Made by a program: the position numbers and the translations under genes. 64,000 bases of DNA from Phytoactinopolyspora mesophila. Its GTDB lineage: Bacteria; Actinomycetota; Actinomycetes; Jiangellales; Jiangellaceae. Positions 31,033 through 40,479 of this stretch are shown here, one piece after another. The DNA lies in assembly GCF_010122465.1 (NCBI RefSeq), contig NZ_WLZY01000007.1:348934-412933 (forward strand), given 5' to 3'. Under the pieces are notes generated by a model that searched no databases, had not been told where the DNA came from, and saw nothing but the letters and a program-made list of their open reading frames with translations. How positions within the stretch are numbered: the stretch's first letter is position 1; each line of letters opens with the position of its first letter.

Positions 31033-31946
31033 CGTTTCAGCACCGCCTTGTTCAACGCGTCGGAGAGCAGGGTGAAGGCAAGTGCGAGCAGGAGCAGCAC
31101 CAGACCGGGCCCGATGATGTACGCCGGGTGCACCTCCACGTAACGGGCGCCGGTGTTGAGCATCGCGCCCAGCGACGGCACCGGTGGCGCGATTCCCAGC
31201 CCGACGATGCTCAGCCCGGCCTCGATGAAGATCGCGACCACCATGAACACCGAGGCGCTCACCACGATCGGATCGAGGATGTTCGGCAACACATGGCGCA
31301 ACATGACGGTGCGTTTGCGCACACCCAGCACCCTGGCGGCCAGAACATACTCCCGTTCCTGCTCCACCAGCAGCCCGGCTCGTGCCTGCCGGCCGAAGCT
31401 CGGCAGGCCGACCACCAGGATGGCCAGGAACAACGACAGCCAGCCGGTGCCGATCATCAGCACGATCGTCATTCCCAGGATCAGCCCGGGGAATCCGAGG
31501 ATGATGTCGAGCAGGCGTTGCATGCCGGTGCCCAGCCAGCGTGCGATCACTCCGGCCAGGCCCATCACGGTGCCAAGGGCCGCACTCAGCGGCACCGCCG
31601 TGAGCAGCAGGCTGATGTCCGTACGCAGACCGAACACGGTCCGCGCCAGGATGTCCCGCCCCAGCTCGTCGGTCCCGAGCCAGTGACGTGCTGAGGGCCC
31701 GGCGAGCGCGCCACTGCTCTGATCGTCGTAACCAGCCGGAAAGAGCACCGGCGCCAGGACGACCGCCAGGATGAGTAGGGCGAGCAGGCCGGCTCCGGCC
31801 GCACCGCGTGGGCGCTTCAGAGCCGCGGCATACCGGCGGAACGCGCCGGCACCTGATCGCCTGGAGGGCGACCGCCCGAGCGCGTCGGGACTACCCGTGC
31901 CGTCCGTTGGTCCGTTCACGGTTGTGGTGTTCGTCGCCATGGTCAT
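31029..31946 (-). CDS. ABC transporter permease (DppC type)
   Basis: 305 residues from ATG 31946, overlapping the DppB stop (ATGA). A disordered N-terminus of about 40 residues precedes the first helix. WLGTDELGRDILARTVFG is the hallmark of DppC/OppC permeases. The EAA-like loop (YVLAARVLGVRKRTVMLRHV) contacts the ATPase. Five further hydrophobic segments follow. It forms the import channel with the DppB-type protein. Confidence 0.95.
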   Translation of the reverse strand: MTMATNTTTVNGPTDGTGSPDALGRSPSRRSGAGAFRRYAAALKRPRGAAGAGLLALLILAVVLAPVLFPAGYDDQSSGALAGPSARHWLGTDELGRDILARTVFGLRTDISLLLTAVPLSAALGTVMGLAGVIARWLGTGMQRLLDIILGFPGLILGMTIVLMIGTGWLSLFLAILVVGLPSFGRQARAGLLVEQEREYVLAARVLGVRKRTVMLRHVLPNILDPIVVSASVFMVVAIFIEAGLSIVGLGIAPPVPSLGAMLNTGARYVEVHPAYIIGPGLVLLLLALAFTLLSDALNKAVLKR

Positions 31947-32890
31947 GCCCCCAACCGGACACGTGGGTCCAGGCCAGCGAGGACCATCTCGGTCATGAGC
32001 TGCATCAGCACGGCGATGAGCACAGCACCGACGATGATCACTTGCACCAGGTTGTAGTCCGCGTTCTGCACACCCGTCACGGCTAGTTGGCCGATGCCGT
32101 TCCGGGCGAAGATCATCTCGATGACGACGGCGCCGGCGAGCATGTCTCCGAACCGCATGCCGAGCGCCACCACGGCCGGTCCGAGACTGTTGCGGACCAC
32201 GTGCCGCACGCTGATCCGCCGCCGCGGGACCCCCTTGGCCACCGCCAGATCCACGAAATCCTGCTGCCAGACGTTGTGCATCGACGACTGCACCAGCCTG
32301 GCCACGCCCGCGGACATCGGCACCGCGAGCGCCACCGCTGGGAGGAGCAGATACTGCAGACCGATCACCGGATCGTCGAGCACCGCCACCTCGCCGCTGA
32401 TCGGCAGCACCGGGAACGCGACGCCAAGGACGATGATCAGCAACAGTCCGGCCAGGAACGGCGGTGTCGCCAGCAGCAGCGTGTTGGTCGCGTCAGCCGT
32501 CAGCTGGGACAACCGCGACCGCGCCGATCCACCGAAGACACCCACGCCGATGCCTACCACCGTCAGGATCAGCATCGCCGCGATCGTCAACTCCAGCGTG
32601 CTACCGATCCGGTCCCCGATCAGCTCGGCCACGGGCCGCTTGAACTGCAGCGACTGCCCCAAGTCGCCGGTGAGCAGCCCGCCGATCCAGCTGAAGTACT
32701 GCTCCAGCAGCGGCCGGTCCAGCCCCATCTGCGCTCGCAGCACCTCGATCTGCTCCGCCGACGCGTCGGGACCGGCGGCCACAGCCGCCGCGTCACCAGG
32801 TGCCAGCCGCGGCAACAGGAACGCGATCACGCTCGTGGCCCCCAGTACCAGCAGGACCGACGGCGCACGTCTCAGCAGAAAACGGATCAT
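31943..32890 (-). CDS. ABC transporter permease (DppB type)
   Basis: 315 residues. The N-terminus MIRFLLRRAPSVLLVLGATS, then LPRLAPGDAAA and GLDRPLLEQYFSWIGGLLTG, are classical for DppB/OppB. The coupling loop is DFVDLAVAKGVPRRRISVRH. Six membrane segments are apparent. The gene follows the binding-protein gene by 42 bases and overlaps the DppC gene. Family members carry peptides, but also glycosides and oligosaccharides in actinobacteria. Confidence 0.95.
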   Translation of the reverse strand: MIRFLLRRAPSVLLVLGATSVIAFLLPRLAPGDAAAVAAGPDASAEQIEVLRAQMGLDRPLLEQYFSWIGGLLTGDLGQSLQFKRPVAELIGDRIGSTLELTIAAMLILTVVGIGVGVFGGSARSRLSQLTADATNTLLLATPPFLAGLLLIIVLGVAFPVLPISGEVAVLDDPVIGLQYLLLPAVALAVPMSAGVARLVQSSMHNVWQQDFVDLAVAKGVPRRRISVRHVVRNSLGPAVVALGMRFGDMLAGAVVIEMIFARNGIGQLAVTGVQNADYNLVQVIIVGAVLIAVLMQLMTEMVLAGLDPRVRLGA

Positions 32891-32932
32891 GGTCTCATCC
32901 GTCCAGGGGGTTCCTGATCGGCCGTGGACACA

Positions 32933-34543
32933 TCAGGCGTCCTCGAGGTACGCAGCCCCGAACGAGCGGCCGTACTTGCCGATCAGCTGGTCCTTCAGCG
33001 CGTCGGAGCGCACACTTGTGGCCGGGGATATGACGAACGGGAGAAAGAACGCCGCGTCCAGCAGATGCTCCGACAGGGCACGCAGTGCAGCGGTGGTCGC
33101 CTCGTCGTCGGGGCTGTTGACGAGCTCCTCCACGAGTCGCTTGTACTCGTCGTCGTCGTAATGACCCGTGTTGCCTTCAGGCCGCAGCTCGGGAAGCGAG
33201 TTGACCATGAGCGCGGGCGCTTGCCCCACGGTCGCGCTCCAGATGTGGAACATCTGCCCGAGCTCGTTGGCAGACCTGCGCGGCTCGAAGTCCGGGATGG
33301 AGTACTCCTCGACCGAGACGTTGAGGCCCGCCGCCTCAAGATCGCGGGCCACGATCTGGTAGACGCCGCGCGGGGCCGGCTGGGCGTGGATCGCGATCGT
33401 GACCGCTGCCCCGGCTGCTCCGGCCTCCTCGATCATCTGCTGTGCCCGGTCCGGGTCGTAGGTATACGTATCGGCTAGATCCGCCGGATAGCCGGTCGCG
33501 CTGTCGACCCACGGCAGGCTCGTGGCCTGGGCCACGCCGCCCATGACCTGCTCGACGATCCGTTCCCGGTCGATCGCGTATCCGACGGCCTGCCGGACCC
33601 GGACGTCGTCGAACGGCGGCAGCGTCACGTCGAAGCCGAACGCGTACACCAGTCCGTGGTTGGCGATGAGGCGGAAGTTCTCGTCGTCGACGACGGTCTG
33701 TATGTCCTGGGTGGTCATTCCGGAGCTCATCTGCGCGCGACCGGAGCGCAACGCGGACAACTGTGCGGTCGAATCACCGATGACCGTGATCTCGACGGCG
33801 TCCAGGTACGGCAGCTCAGAGTCCCAGTACGAGTCATTGCGGGTGAGCTTGAGCTCGGTGCCGGCGGTGTACTCCGACCAGACGAAGGGCCCGGTCCCGA
33901 TGACCTCGGAACCGTCCTCCAAGCCCTCATAGGTCTCGTGGTCGATCATCGGCAGTGTGTCCAGAACGTCGAAGGCAATCTCCTGCAGCGGCGTCGGCGA
34001 GCTGATGACGACCTCGTAGTCGCCCGTCGCCTCTACCTCCCACTCGCTCAGGACGCCGGCCATCTCCGACAGACCGCCGCGCTCCCTGGCGTTGTCTACG
34101 GCGAAGAGCACGTCCTCCGAGGTGAAGTCCCGCCCGGAGTGGTACGTGACGCCTTCGCGCAGCCGAAGCACAAGCCGCTGGTTGCCGTCCTGGAACTCCC
34201 ATTCGGTAGCCAGGACGGGGATCACCTCGTAGTTGTCATCGACGAGGGTGAGGGTCTCCAGGACGCTGCGGCACCAGAAGATGTTCCCCGGTCGCCCGGT
34301 GTTGTAGGCGCCCGGCACCGGCTCGGCCACCACGGACGTCACGAGGGTGCCGCCGCTGACAGGGTTCCCGCCGACGTCGCCGGTGGCTGCGTCGTCGGCG
34401 CTCTCCGCCTCTTCGACGGCTGAGCGGCACCCGGAGACGGCGACGAATCCCATCGCCGAGACCGCGCCGAGGAAGGCGCGCCGGGACAGCGCGTTGTTGT
34501 CCCGCACTCGACCGGTCACTTTGAACTGTCCTGTTGGGTACAT
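32933..34543 (-). CDS. Extracellular substrate-binding lipoprotein, family 5, Tat-exported
   Basis: 536 residues from ATG 34543, with GAGGTGG 7 bases upstream. A twin-arginine signal (LSRRAFLGAVSAMGF) ends in a lipobox VSGC with Cys39, so the mature protein is a lipid-anchored receptor. The bacterial family-5 fold is seen in LRLREGVTYHSGRDFTSEDV and DDVRVRQAVGYAIDRERIVE. It captures the substrate for the DppBCDF-type importer. It is 89 bases from the GH3 stop. Placement with four sulfatases and a glycosidase suggests a sulfated glycoside or oligosaccharide instead of a peptide. Confidence 0.92.
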   Translation of the reverse strand: MYPTGQFKVTGRVRDNNALSRRAFLGAVSAMGFVAVSGCRSAVEEAESADDAATGDVGGNPVSGGTLVTSVVAEPVPGAYNTGRPGNIFWCRSVLETLTLVDDNYEVIPVLATEWEFQDGNQRLVLRLREGVTYHSGRDFTSEDVLFAVDNARERGGLSEMAGVLSEWEVEATGDYEVVISSPTPLQEIAFDVLDTLPMIDHETYEGLEDGSEVIGTGPFVWSEYTAGTELKLTRNDSYWDSELPYLDAVEITVIGDSTAQLSALRSGRAQMSSGMTTQDIQTVVDDENFRLIANHGLVYAFGFDVTLPPFDDVRVRQAVGYAIDRERIVEQVMGGVAQATSLPWVDSATGYPADLADTYTYDPDRAQQMIEEAGAAGAAVTIAIHAQPAPRGVYQIVARDLEAAGLNVSVEEYSIPDFEPRRSANELGQMFHIWSATVGQAPALMVNSLPELRPEGNTGHYDDDEYKRLVEELVNSPDDEATTAALRALSEHLLDAAFFLPFVISPATSVRSDALKDQLIGKYGRSFGAAYLEDA

Positions 34544-34632
34544 CTGTGGACCACCTCACTCATTTCTCGCGCGGCCTGATACCGGCCCAGCGCGGTCAGC
34601 AGGGGTATTGCGGTCTGTCCGAACAAGGAGTG

Positions 34633-37137
34633 CTATTCGTCGGCCGAGGTGTGCGCGAGCAGGTCGACCGAGGTTGTGCCGTGAATGTCTGTGGCGGAGA
34701 AGCCGACGAGGACGTCGAATCGTCCCGGCTCGACGGCCCAGCGACGCTGTTCGGTGTCCCAGTGCTCGAACGCGCGGCGGTGCAGTGTGACCTCGACGGC
34801 CGCGGTCTCCCCCGCACCGGCCCGAGCCACAGCGAAGCCGGCAAGCCACCGCACCGGGCGGTCGATCGCCGATGACGGCCGCGCCAGGTAGACCTGGACC
34901 ACCTGTTTGCCGGCCCGTTTCCCGGAGTTATGGACCGACGCGGCTACCGTGAGGATTGGGTCGTCGCTGCTGGGCGCCTCGTCACCGCGGACTTCCGGGG
35001 GTGCATCGACGCCGGTCAGCTCCCACGTCGTGTAGCCGAGGCCGTGCCCGAAGGGGTAGGCGGGTTCGCCGCCTGCGCGCAGCCAGGCCCGGTAGCCGAT
35101 GTGGACGCCCTCGTCGTAGTCGAGTCGCCCATTCACCGGAGTGGTGTTGAACACCGGGGCGTCGTCCAGGCGTCCCGGCCATGTTGTCGGCAACCGTCCT
35201 CCGGGTTCGGCGGCACCGAGCAGGATGTCCGCCACCGCGTTGCCCATCTCCTGGCCACCGAACCATCCCAGCAGGATCGCCGCGACGCCCCCTCGCCAGG
35301 GCATTTCCACGGGCGCTCCAGAGTTGACGACGACGACGGTGCGCGGGTTCTCCGCTGCGACCCGTCTGACCAGCTCGTCTTGCCGAGCCGGCAATCGGAG
35401 GTCCTGCCGGTCGTAGCCCTCGCTCTCCACCTGTTCGGTGGTACCGACGACGACGATGGCCAGGTCAGCATCCCTGGCAGCCGTGACGGCGGCCTCCATC
35501 TCGGCCTCGGCCGAGCGGCGCGGTGGCCGCACACCGAGCCCGATGGAGACGCCGAGCCCACCGATCTCGTGCCGCAGCACGACCTCGGTCGGCTGGTTGC
35601 GGTCGAGGTCGAAGTCGGTGCTCCAGTGTGGCGGCCCGAGCATCTGCATGGCCGCGTCGGCGCGTTCGGAGACCACCTCACCGTCCAGAACGATGTTCCC
35701 GTCCACGGAGAAGGTGAACGTGCCGGCGCCGGTGAAACCCACGTCCCAGCTTCCGGCCCGATCGGCGATGAAGGTGGCGCTCAACTCGACAGCGGCGGCA
35801 CCCACCGGAACGTCGGTCTCCCACCGCACCAGGTGGGTGGACGTCCGGTGTTCCTCCTCGAGCAGCGTCTCGTCGGCGCGCAGCCAGCGGACGCGCACCA
35901 CCGCGGCTCCGTCCGCCGCACGCATCCGGTCGATCGGGATCTCCGGCAACCCGTCGTCCAGATGACAGCCGTGGACGTGCCTGACCTCGGCCAGCCCGTC
36001 GAGTGCGTCGCGCACACCGTCCAGGATCGACACCGTGTACGGGGCACGGACTTGTGCACTGCCACCACCCTGGACACGAGGCTGCGCGGCGAGCTCGCCG
36101 ATCACGGCGACCGTGTGCACCTGTGCCGGATCGACCGGAAGCAGTCCGTCGTTGCGGACCAAGACCATGCCGTCACGTGCGGCCTCGCGAAGCTCGGCGC
36201 CATCCGCGGCCACCGTCACAGCGGCCGCCGGCACCACCGGCTCAGCAGCGGACGGGTCGCTGTCGAGGAAGGAAAGCGCGCCGACCCGGGCCGCGAGGCG
36301 CAGCATGTTGCCGACCTTGGCGTCGATGTCCGCCTCATCCACAGTGCCAGCGCGCACGGCCTCCTCAAGGGTGGCGCCCCACGGCCCATCGGGCCCGGGC
36401 ATGGCGAGGTCCAGTCCAGCCCGCCCTGCCGCCACGGTGGAGCGGGTGGCACGCCAGTCGGAGACAACCGCACCGTCGAAGCCCCATTCACTGCGCAAGG
36501 GATCGTTCAGCAGGCCGTGCTCGGTCATGGTGGTGCCGTTCACGGAGTTGTAGGCCGCCATGGCCATCCAGACGCCCGCGTTGCGGACGAGATACTCGAA
36601 CGGCGCCAGGTACACCTCACGGAGTGTGCGCTCGTCGACCCGAACGTCCACATGGCGCCGGTCGGTCTCGGCGTCGTTCGCGACATAGTGTTTGACGGTC
36701 GCGGCGACGCCGTTGTCCTGCAGGCCCCTCACGACCTCTGCCGCCATGCGCGCCGTCAGCAGCGGGTCCTCCGACCAGCACTCGAAATGCCGGCCACCGA
36801 GTGGGCTGCGGTGCAGGTTCACCGTGGGTGCCAGGACCACGTGTACGCCTTTGCGGCGGGCCTCGGCCGCCAGCACCTGGCCCACTCGCGCTGCCCGGTC
36901 GACGTCCCAGCTCGCCGCGACCGCGGTGGGCGACGGCAGGCATGCCGACGGATCGTCGTCGTCCCACAGCACGCCACGCACGCCGGACGGACCGTCGGCC
37001 AGGGCCATCTCGCCGAGGCCGATCGTCGGCTCGGCCGGGGTCGACCAGAAGCTGCCGCCGGTCAGCAGGCGGACCTTCTGCGCCAGGTCGAGCTTGCCGA
37101 TCAGCGCATTGAGGTGGTCGTCGCGGATGTCACTCAT
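34633..37137 (-). CDS. Glycoside hydrolase family 3 beta-glycosidase with PA14 insert
   Basis: 834 residues from ATG 37137, sharing bases with the TetR stop (ATGA). The catalytic nucleophile Asp is about residue 227 in GFDGAVVSDW; KHYVANDAETDRR carries the substrate-binding Lys-His. A PA14-like domain occupies about 385-525 (RADETLLEEEHRTSTHLV, GTFTFSVDGN). The second half of the GH3 core and a fibronectin-like C-terminal domain (YPFGHGLGYTTWEL) follow. It has no signal peptide and should cleave imported beta-glycosides in the cytosol. It is the first enzyme gene after the regulator. Confidence 0.93.
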   Translation of the reverse strand: MSDIRDDHLNALIGKLDLAQKVRLLTGGSFWSTPAEPTIGLGEMALADGPSGVRGVLWDDDDPSACLPSPTAVAASWDVDRAARVGQVLAAEARRKGVHVVLAPTVNLHRSPLGGRHFECWSEDPLLTARMAAEVVRGLQDNGVAATVKHYVANDAETDRRHVDVRVDERTLREVYLAPFEYLVRNAGVWMAMAAYNSVNGTTMTEHGLLNDPLRSEWGFDGAVVSDWRATRSTVAAGRAGLDLAMPGPDGPWGATLEEAVRAGTVDEADIDAKVGNMLRLAARVGALSFLDSDPSAAEPVVPAAAVTVAADGAELREAARDGMVLVRNDGLLPVDPAQVHTVAVIGELAAQPRVQGGGSAQVRAPYTVSILDGVRDALDGLAEVRHVHGCHLDDGLPEIPIDRMRAADGAAVVRVRWLRADETLLEEEHRTSTHLVRWETDVPVGAAAVELSATFIADRAGSWDVGFTGAGTFTFSVDGNIVLDGEVVSERADAAMQMLGPPHWSTDFDLDRNQPTEVVLRHEIGGLGVSIGLGVRPPRRSAEAEMEAAVTAARDADLAIVVVGTTEQVESEGYDRQDLRLPARQDELVRRVAAENPRTVVVVNSGAPVEMPWRGGVAAILLGWFGGQEMGNAVADILLGAAEPGGRLPTTWPGRLDDAPVFNTTPVNGRLDYDEGVHIGYRAWLRAGGEPAYPFGHGLGYTTWELTGVDAPPEVRGDEAPSSDDPILTVAASVHNSGKRAGKQVVQVYLARPSSAIDRPVRWLAGFAVARAGAGETAAVEVTLHRRAFEHWDTEQRRWAVEPGRFDVLVGFSATDIHGTTSVDLLAHTSADE

Positions 37138-37751
37138 CGGGTGGCCTCCTGGCCGGATGTTCCCGGCAAGGCGAGCCGCTGCAGATATGTCGCCATGATC
37201 GCGCACAGGTCTACCGAGGGATCGAGCAGCCACTGGACCTGCAGGCCGTCCATCACCGCGAGGATCTCAGCCGCCGTGTCGTCCGGGTCAAGCTCCGGGC
37301 GGAGCAGACCGGCCTCTTGGTCTCGCCGGACGTGACCGGCCACCGATGCCCTGACCCAGGTGTAGCGTCGCTGGAAGAACTCGCGCGCCGGGTGGGCGGG
37401 TTCGATGCTCTCCGCGGCGGTCACCGCGTACAGCCGCATCGACTCCGGGCTTTCCAGGTTGTGCCGGCACAGCGCCAGGAGCGCGTCCACGGCGGTGGCG
37501 CCGTCGAACACGGCTGCCATGTGCCTGGAACTGTCCTCGTCCCGGCGTTCCAGCGCAGCGATCAGCAGCTCCTCCTTGCTCCGGAAATGATGGAGCAGGC
37601 CCGGCTGGGAGATCCCGACCGTCGCGGCGATGTCTGCGAGAGACACCCCGCGGAATCCACTGTTCCCGAACGCCACCGTCGCGGCCTCCAGGATCTGCTC
37701 CCGGCGGACACCCCGAGGCTTGCGGTTTCGCACCGTCGAGGACTCGACCAC
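37134..37751 (-). CDS. TetR family regulator of the sulfatase/glycosidase locus
   Basis: 205 residues from GTG 37751 (VESSTVRNRKPRGVRREQIL), chosen because AAGGGA lies 6 bases upstream and the family fold starts here; the longer frame has no coding character. The HTH reads FRGVSLADIAATVGISQPG, LLHHFRSKEELL. It overlaps the GH3 gene by 4 bases and is the first gene of the leftward train. A perfect palindrome at 37868-37883 between it and the divergent sulfatase is the probable operator for both directions. Confidence 0.9.
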   Translation of the reverse strand: MVESSTVRNRKPRGVRREQILEAATVAFGNSGFRGVSLADIAATVGISQPGLLHHFRSKEELLIAALERRDEDSSRHMAAVFDGATAVDALLALCRHNLESPESMRLYAVTAAESIEPAHPAREFFQRRYTWVRASVAGHVRRDQEAGLLRPELDPDDTAAEILAVMDGLQVQWLLDPSVDLCAIMATYLQRLALPGTSGQEATR

Positions 37752-37867
37752 GACCACTCCCTTGACTCTCGACTGACCAGCGCCGACGCTGCCACGGCAC
37801 CCAACCAAACGTTCGCTCTGCGTATGGACGTTCGCATGGCGACCAGCTACTGTGATTGCGGTCACCT

Positions 37868-37883
37868 TACCGAGTACTCGGTA
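37868..37883. promoter_or_regulatory. Perfect 16-bp TetR operator between TetR and divergent sulfatase
   Basis: TACCGAGTACTCGGTA is fully self-complementary. It lies 117 bases upstream of the TetR start and 107 bases upstream of the sulfatase start, so a single site could control both transcripts. ACCGAG...CTCGGT is a common TetR half-site pattern. Confidence 0.75.
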
Positions 37884-37989
37884 GGTAACGCCAGAGTTTC
37901 CGAGAAGTGAATTCCGCACACCGCACCGGCCCTCGTCCCGGGCCACACAAAAGGCCAGCTCAAGCCAGCCGAAGGAGAAGCAAATAACG

Positions 37990-39486
37990 ATGACATATCG
38001 GCCTAACTTCCTCATCGTGGTCGCCGACCAGCTCCGCGCCGACGCCCTTGGCGCCTTCGGCAACACGCTTGCCCGGACACCGAACCTGGACCGCTTGGCT
38101 GGCACCGGCACCTCGTTCACCAACGCCTACGCGCAGCATCCGGTCTGCTCGCCGAGCCGCGCGTCGTTCCTGTCCGGCTGGTATCCGCACACGGCCGGGC
38201 ACCGCTCGTTCGGCACCCCACTGCGCCCGGACGAGCCGAACTTCCTGCGTACGCTCCGGGAAGGCGGCTACCACGTCGCCTGGACTGGTGACCGGGGCGA
38301 CACGTTCGCCCCGGGGGCCACGGAGCTCAGCGCGGACGAACACGGCTTCGCCATTGCGCCGACCAGTGGCCGCTGGTCCGGTGGAAGGAGCACGCCGACC
38401 GAGTTGCCCACGCTCACGACTGAGTCTGGGGCGCCGGTCCAGGTGGAGCGCGACCTGTGGGACCGGCTCTTCTATCAGGGCAGGGTGAGCGACCCTGACG
38501 ACATCGACTTCGACGAGGCGGCCGTGCGCACCGCGGAGAGTTGGCTGCGTAAGCCGCCGGACCAACCATGGGTCCTGTTCGCTCCGCTGGTGGCGCCGCA
38601 TTGCCCGTTCCGGGCTCCCGAGCCGTGGTTCTCACTCCACGAGCGCGACACCGTGCCCGATCCGGTCACCGGCAGCGGACCCGAGCCGGCGTACATGCAA
38701 GCCATCCGCGAGTCCTACGGCGCCGACCGCGCCACACCCGAGGTCTGGCGGGAGGTGATCGCCACGTATCACGGCATGGTCTCCCGGCTCGACGCGCACG
38801 TGGGGCGCCTGCTCGCCGGCGTGCAACGAGCTGAACAGGCGGACAACACCGTCACCATCTTCTTCTCCGACCACGGCGAGTATCTCGGAGACTTCGGCCT
38901 GATCGAGAAATGGCCCTCCGGGCTGCACAGCTGTATCACCCGAGACCCGGTGATCATCAGCGGTGCCGGCCTGCCGGCCACTGGTCCGGTCGAGGCGATG
39001 GTCGAGCTGATCGACGTCTTCCCGACTGTCCTCGACATCGCGGGTGTCGAGGCCACGCATCGCCACTTCGGCCGGAGTCTGCTGCCCCTCATCGACGGCT
39101 CGGCCACCGAGCACCGTGAATACGCCTTCAGCGAAGGCGGCTTCCCCGCAGAAGAGGAGCCGATGTTCGAGAGATCTGGTTTCCCGTACGACCGCAAGTC
39201 CGCGCTACAACACGAGCGTCCCGAAGCCGTCGGCACGGCGATCGCGGTCCGGGATGCGCGCTGGACCTACGTGTGGCGGCGGTACGAGCAACCGGAGCTG
39301 TACGACCGGGCCAACGATGTCGACGAGGCGCACAACATCATCGGCAGGGCCGGCCTGGCAGAGGTCGAGAGCCGGCTGCACACAGCGATGCTGAACTGGC
39401 TCACCGACACGTCAGCGCCATTGCCCACGCACGCGCACCCCAGACTCCCCCAGGTCGACCTGCCCGCTCCGGGCCGAACACGGTGA
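37990..39486 (+). CDS. Sulfatase, Cys-type (divergent fourth sulfatase)
   Basis: 498 residues from ATG 37990, with AAGGAG upstream. Features are NFLIVVADQLRADALGAFG with the first metal Asp, CSPSR starting at Cys53 followed by ASFLSGWYP, a second metal set in FFSDHGEYLGDFG, and LIDVFPTVLDIAGV. No signal peptide is present. It is read away from the TetR/GH3/transporter/sulfatase train and probably shares its operator. Like the others it needs formylglycine formation, for which no gene is in the window. Confidence 0.93.
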   Translation: MTYRPNFLIVVADQLRADALGAFGNTLARTPNLDRLAGTGTSFTNAYAQHPVCSPSRASFLSGWYPHTAGHRSFGTPLRPDEPNFLRTLREGGYHVAWTGDRGDTFAPGATELSADEHGFAIAPTSGRWSGGRSTPTELPTLTTESGAPVQVERDLWDRLFYQGRVSDPDDIDFDEAAVRTAESWLRKPPDQPWVLFAPLVAPHCPFRAPEPWFSLHERDTVPDPVTGSGPEPAYMQAIRESYGADRATPEVWREVIATYHGMVSRLDAHVGRLLAGVQRAEQADNTVTIFFSDHGEYLGDFGLIEKWPSGLHSCITRDPVIISGAGLPATGPVEAMVELIDVFPTVLDIAGVEATHRHFGRSLLPLIDGSATEHREYAFSEGGFPAEEEPMFERSGFPYDRKSALQHERPEAVGTAIAVRDARWTYVWRRYEQPELYDRANDVDEAHNIIGRAGLAEVESRLHTAMLNWLTDTSAPLPTHAHPRLPQVDLPAPGRTR

Positions 39487-39505
39487 GCTGGCCAGTTCCG
39501 TGTTC
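39476..39505 (+). terminator. Possible terminator after the divergent sulfatase
   Basis: GAACACGG (39476-39483) and CCGTGTTC (39498-39505) form an 8-pair stem with a 14-base loop, spanning the stop codon. There is no T-run. It lies between converging genes and could act in both directions. Confidence 0.35.
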
Positions 39506-39536
39506 CGCCGTGAACGAACCTTCGGCTCAGCTGGGC

Positions 39537-40421
39537 TCAGGTCCGCTGCCGGAACGGGGCGAGCGTGGTGCGCACGAGGTCGGCGGCTCCCCAGTCGGGG
39601 TCGAACTGCGCGATGACGGCCAGGTGCTGGCGGAGCTGGAGGATAGGCATGCGTTCGCGCCAGTTGCGGTCGAGCCCGGTCAGCTCGGCGTAGAGCTCAA
39701 AGAACACATCTGCCTCGGGCGGCGGCGCCGTGGTCCACAGGTGGGCCAGGTCGACCTCGGCCCAGGTGTACGACACGGCCGGGTCGATCAGTGCGGGCCG
39801 GCCGTCGAGCGTGGCCATGACGTTCAGCGCCCACAGGTCGCCGTGCGTCAGGCACGCGGGCCGGACCGGCAATAATTCGGGTAGCCGGTCGCACAGTCGC
39901 TCCAGCGCCGCCCGGTCCGCGGCGTCGAGCGCCTCCTGGACGCGACGCTCGTCGAGCCAGCGCAGCAGCCGATGCTGGGCGAAGAACTCGAACCCATCGT
40001 CATCCCAGGTGTTGACCTGCCGGCGACGGCCTAGCTAGTTGTCCCGGTGCCAGCCAAATCTGGACTGTCGGGTGCTGGTGTGCAGCTGGGCGAGCTCATG
40101 CGCGAGCTGCTCCCAGAAGGCCTCGGTGCTCGGCCGGGGCTGCAGCGGGGACAGCACGAGCAGGTCGCGGTCCGCGAGGATAACCTCGGGTGTAGTGACG
40201 CCGCCCGCCTCCCGCAGTGCGGCAAGCCCTTCAGCCTCCGCCGCGAAGGCGTCGTCCGACGGCGGCTCGCCGAACGCCTTGACGAACACCGACGTGCCGT
40301 CAGCGCAGCGCGCGAGCCCCGAGGTCGCGGCGAGGCCTCCGGTGGCTGGCTCGACCGCGACGACGTCGGTCAGGCCGGCCTCGTGCAGACGTTGGAGCAG
40401 GAAGGACGTCGCGACGCTCAC
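39537..40421 (-). pseudogene. Fructosamine kinase family gene interrupted by an in-frame amber codon
   Basis: From GTG 40421 (AGAGGAA upstream) the first 128 codons match the N-lobe of fructosamine/ketosamine-3-kinase relatives. A TAG at 40037-40035 falls in the segment FGWHRDN-stop-LGRRRQVN, where the family has a Tyr. The same frame then continues uninterrupted with the catalytic LTHGDLWALNVM and LIDPAVSYTWAEVDLAHLW to the stop at 39537. A single-base nonsense change (TAC or TAT to TAG) explains it. These kinases phosphorylate fructosamines to reverse protein glycation. Suppression or a sequencing error is possible but unproven. Confidence 0.85.
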
Positions 40422-40479
40422 AGGTAAGTTCCTCTCCGCTGGTCACGAATCATCGCGATCGGGATCCAGCTGGGGCGGC

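Noticed and set aside
34930-37335. Long rightward open frame (about 800 codons) opposite the GH3 gene
   Set aside because: It mirrors the GH3 gene codon for codon; the protein is Arg/His/Gly-rich without motifs. The GH3 strand has catalytic motifs and coupled start.
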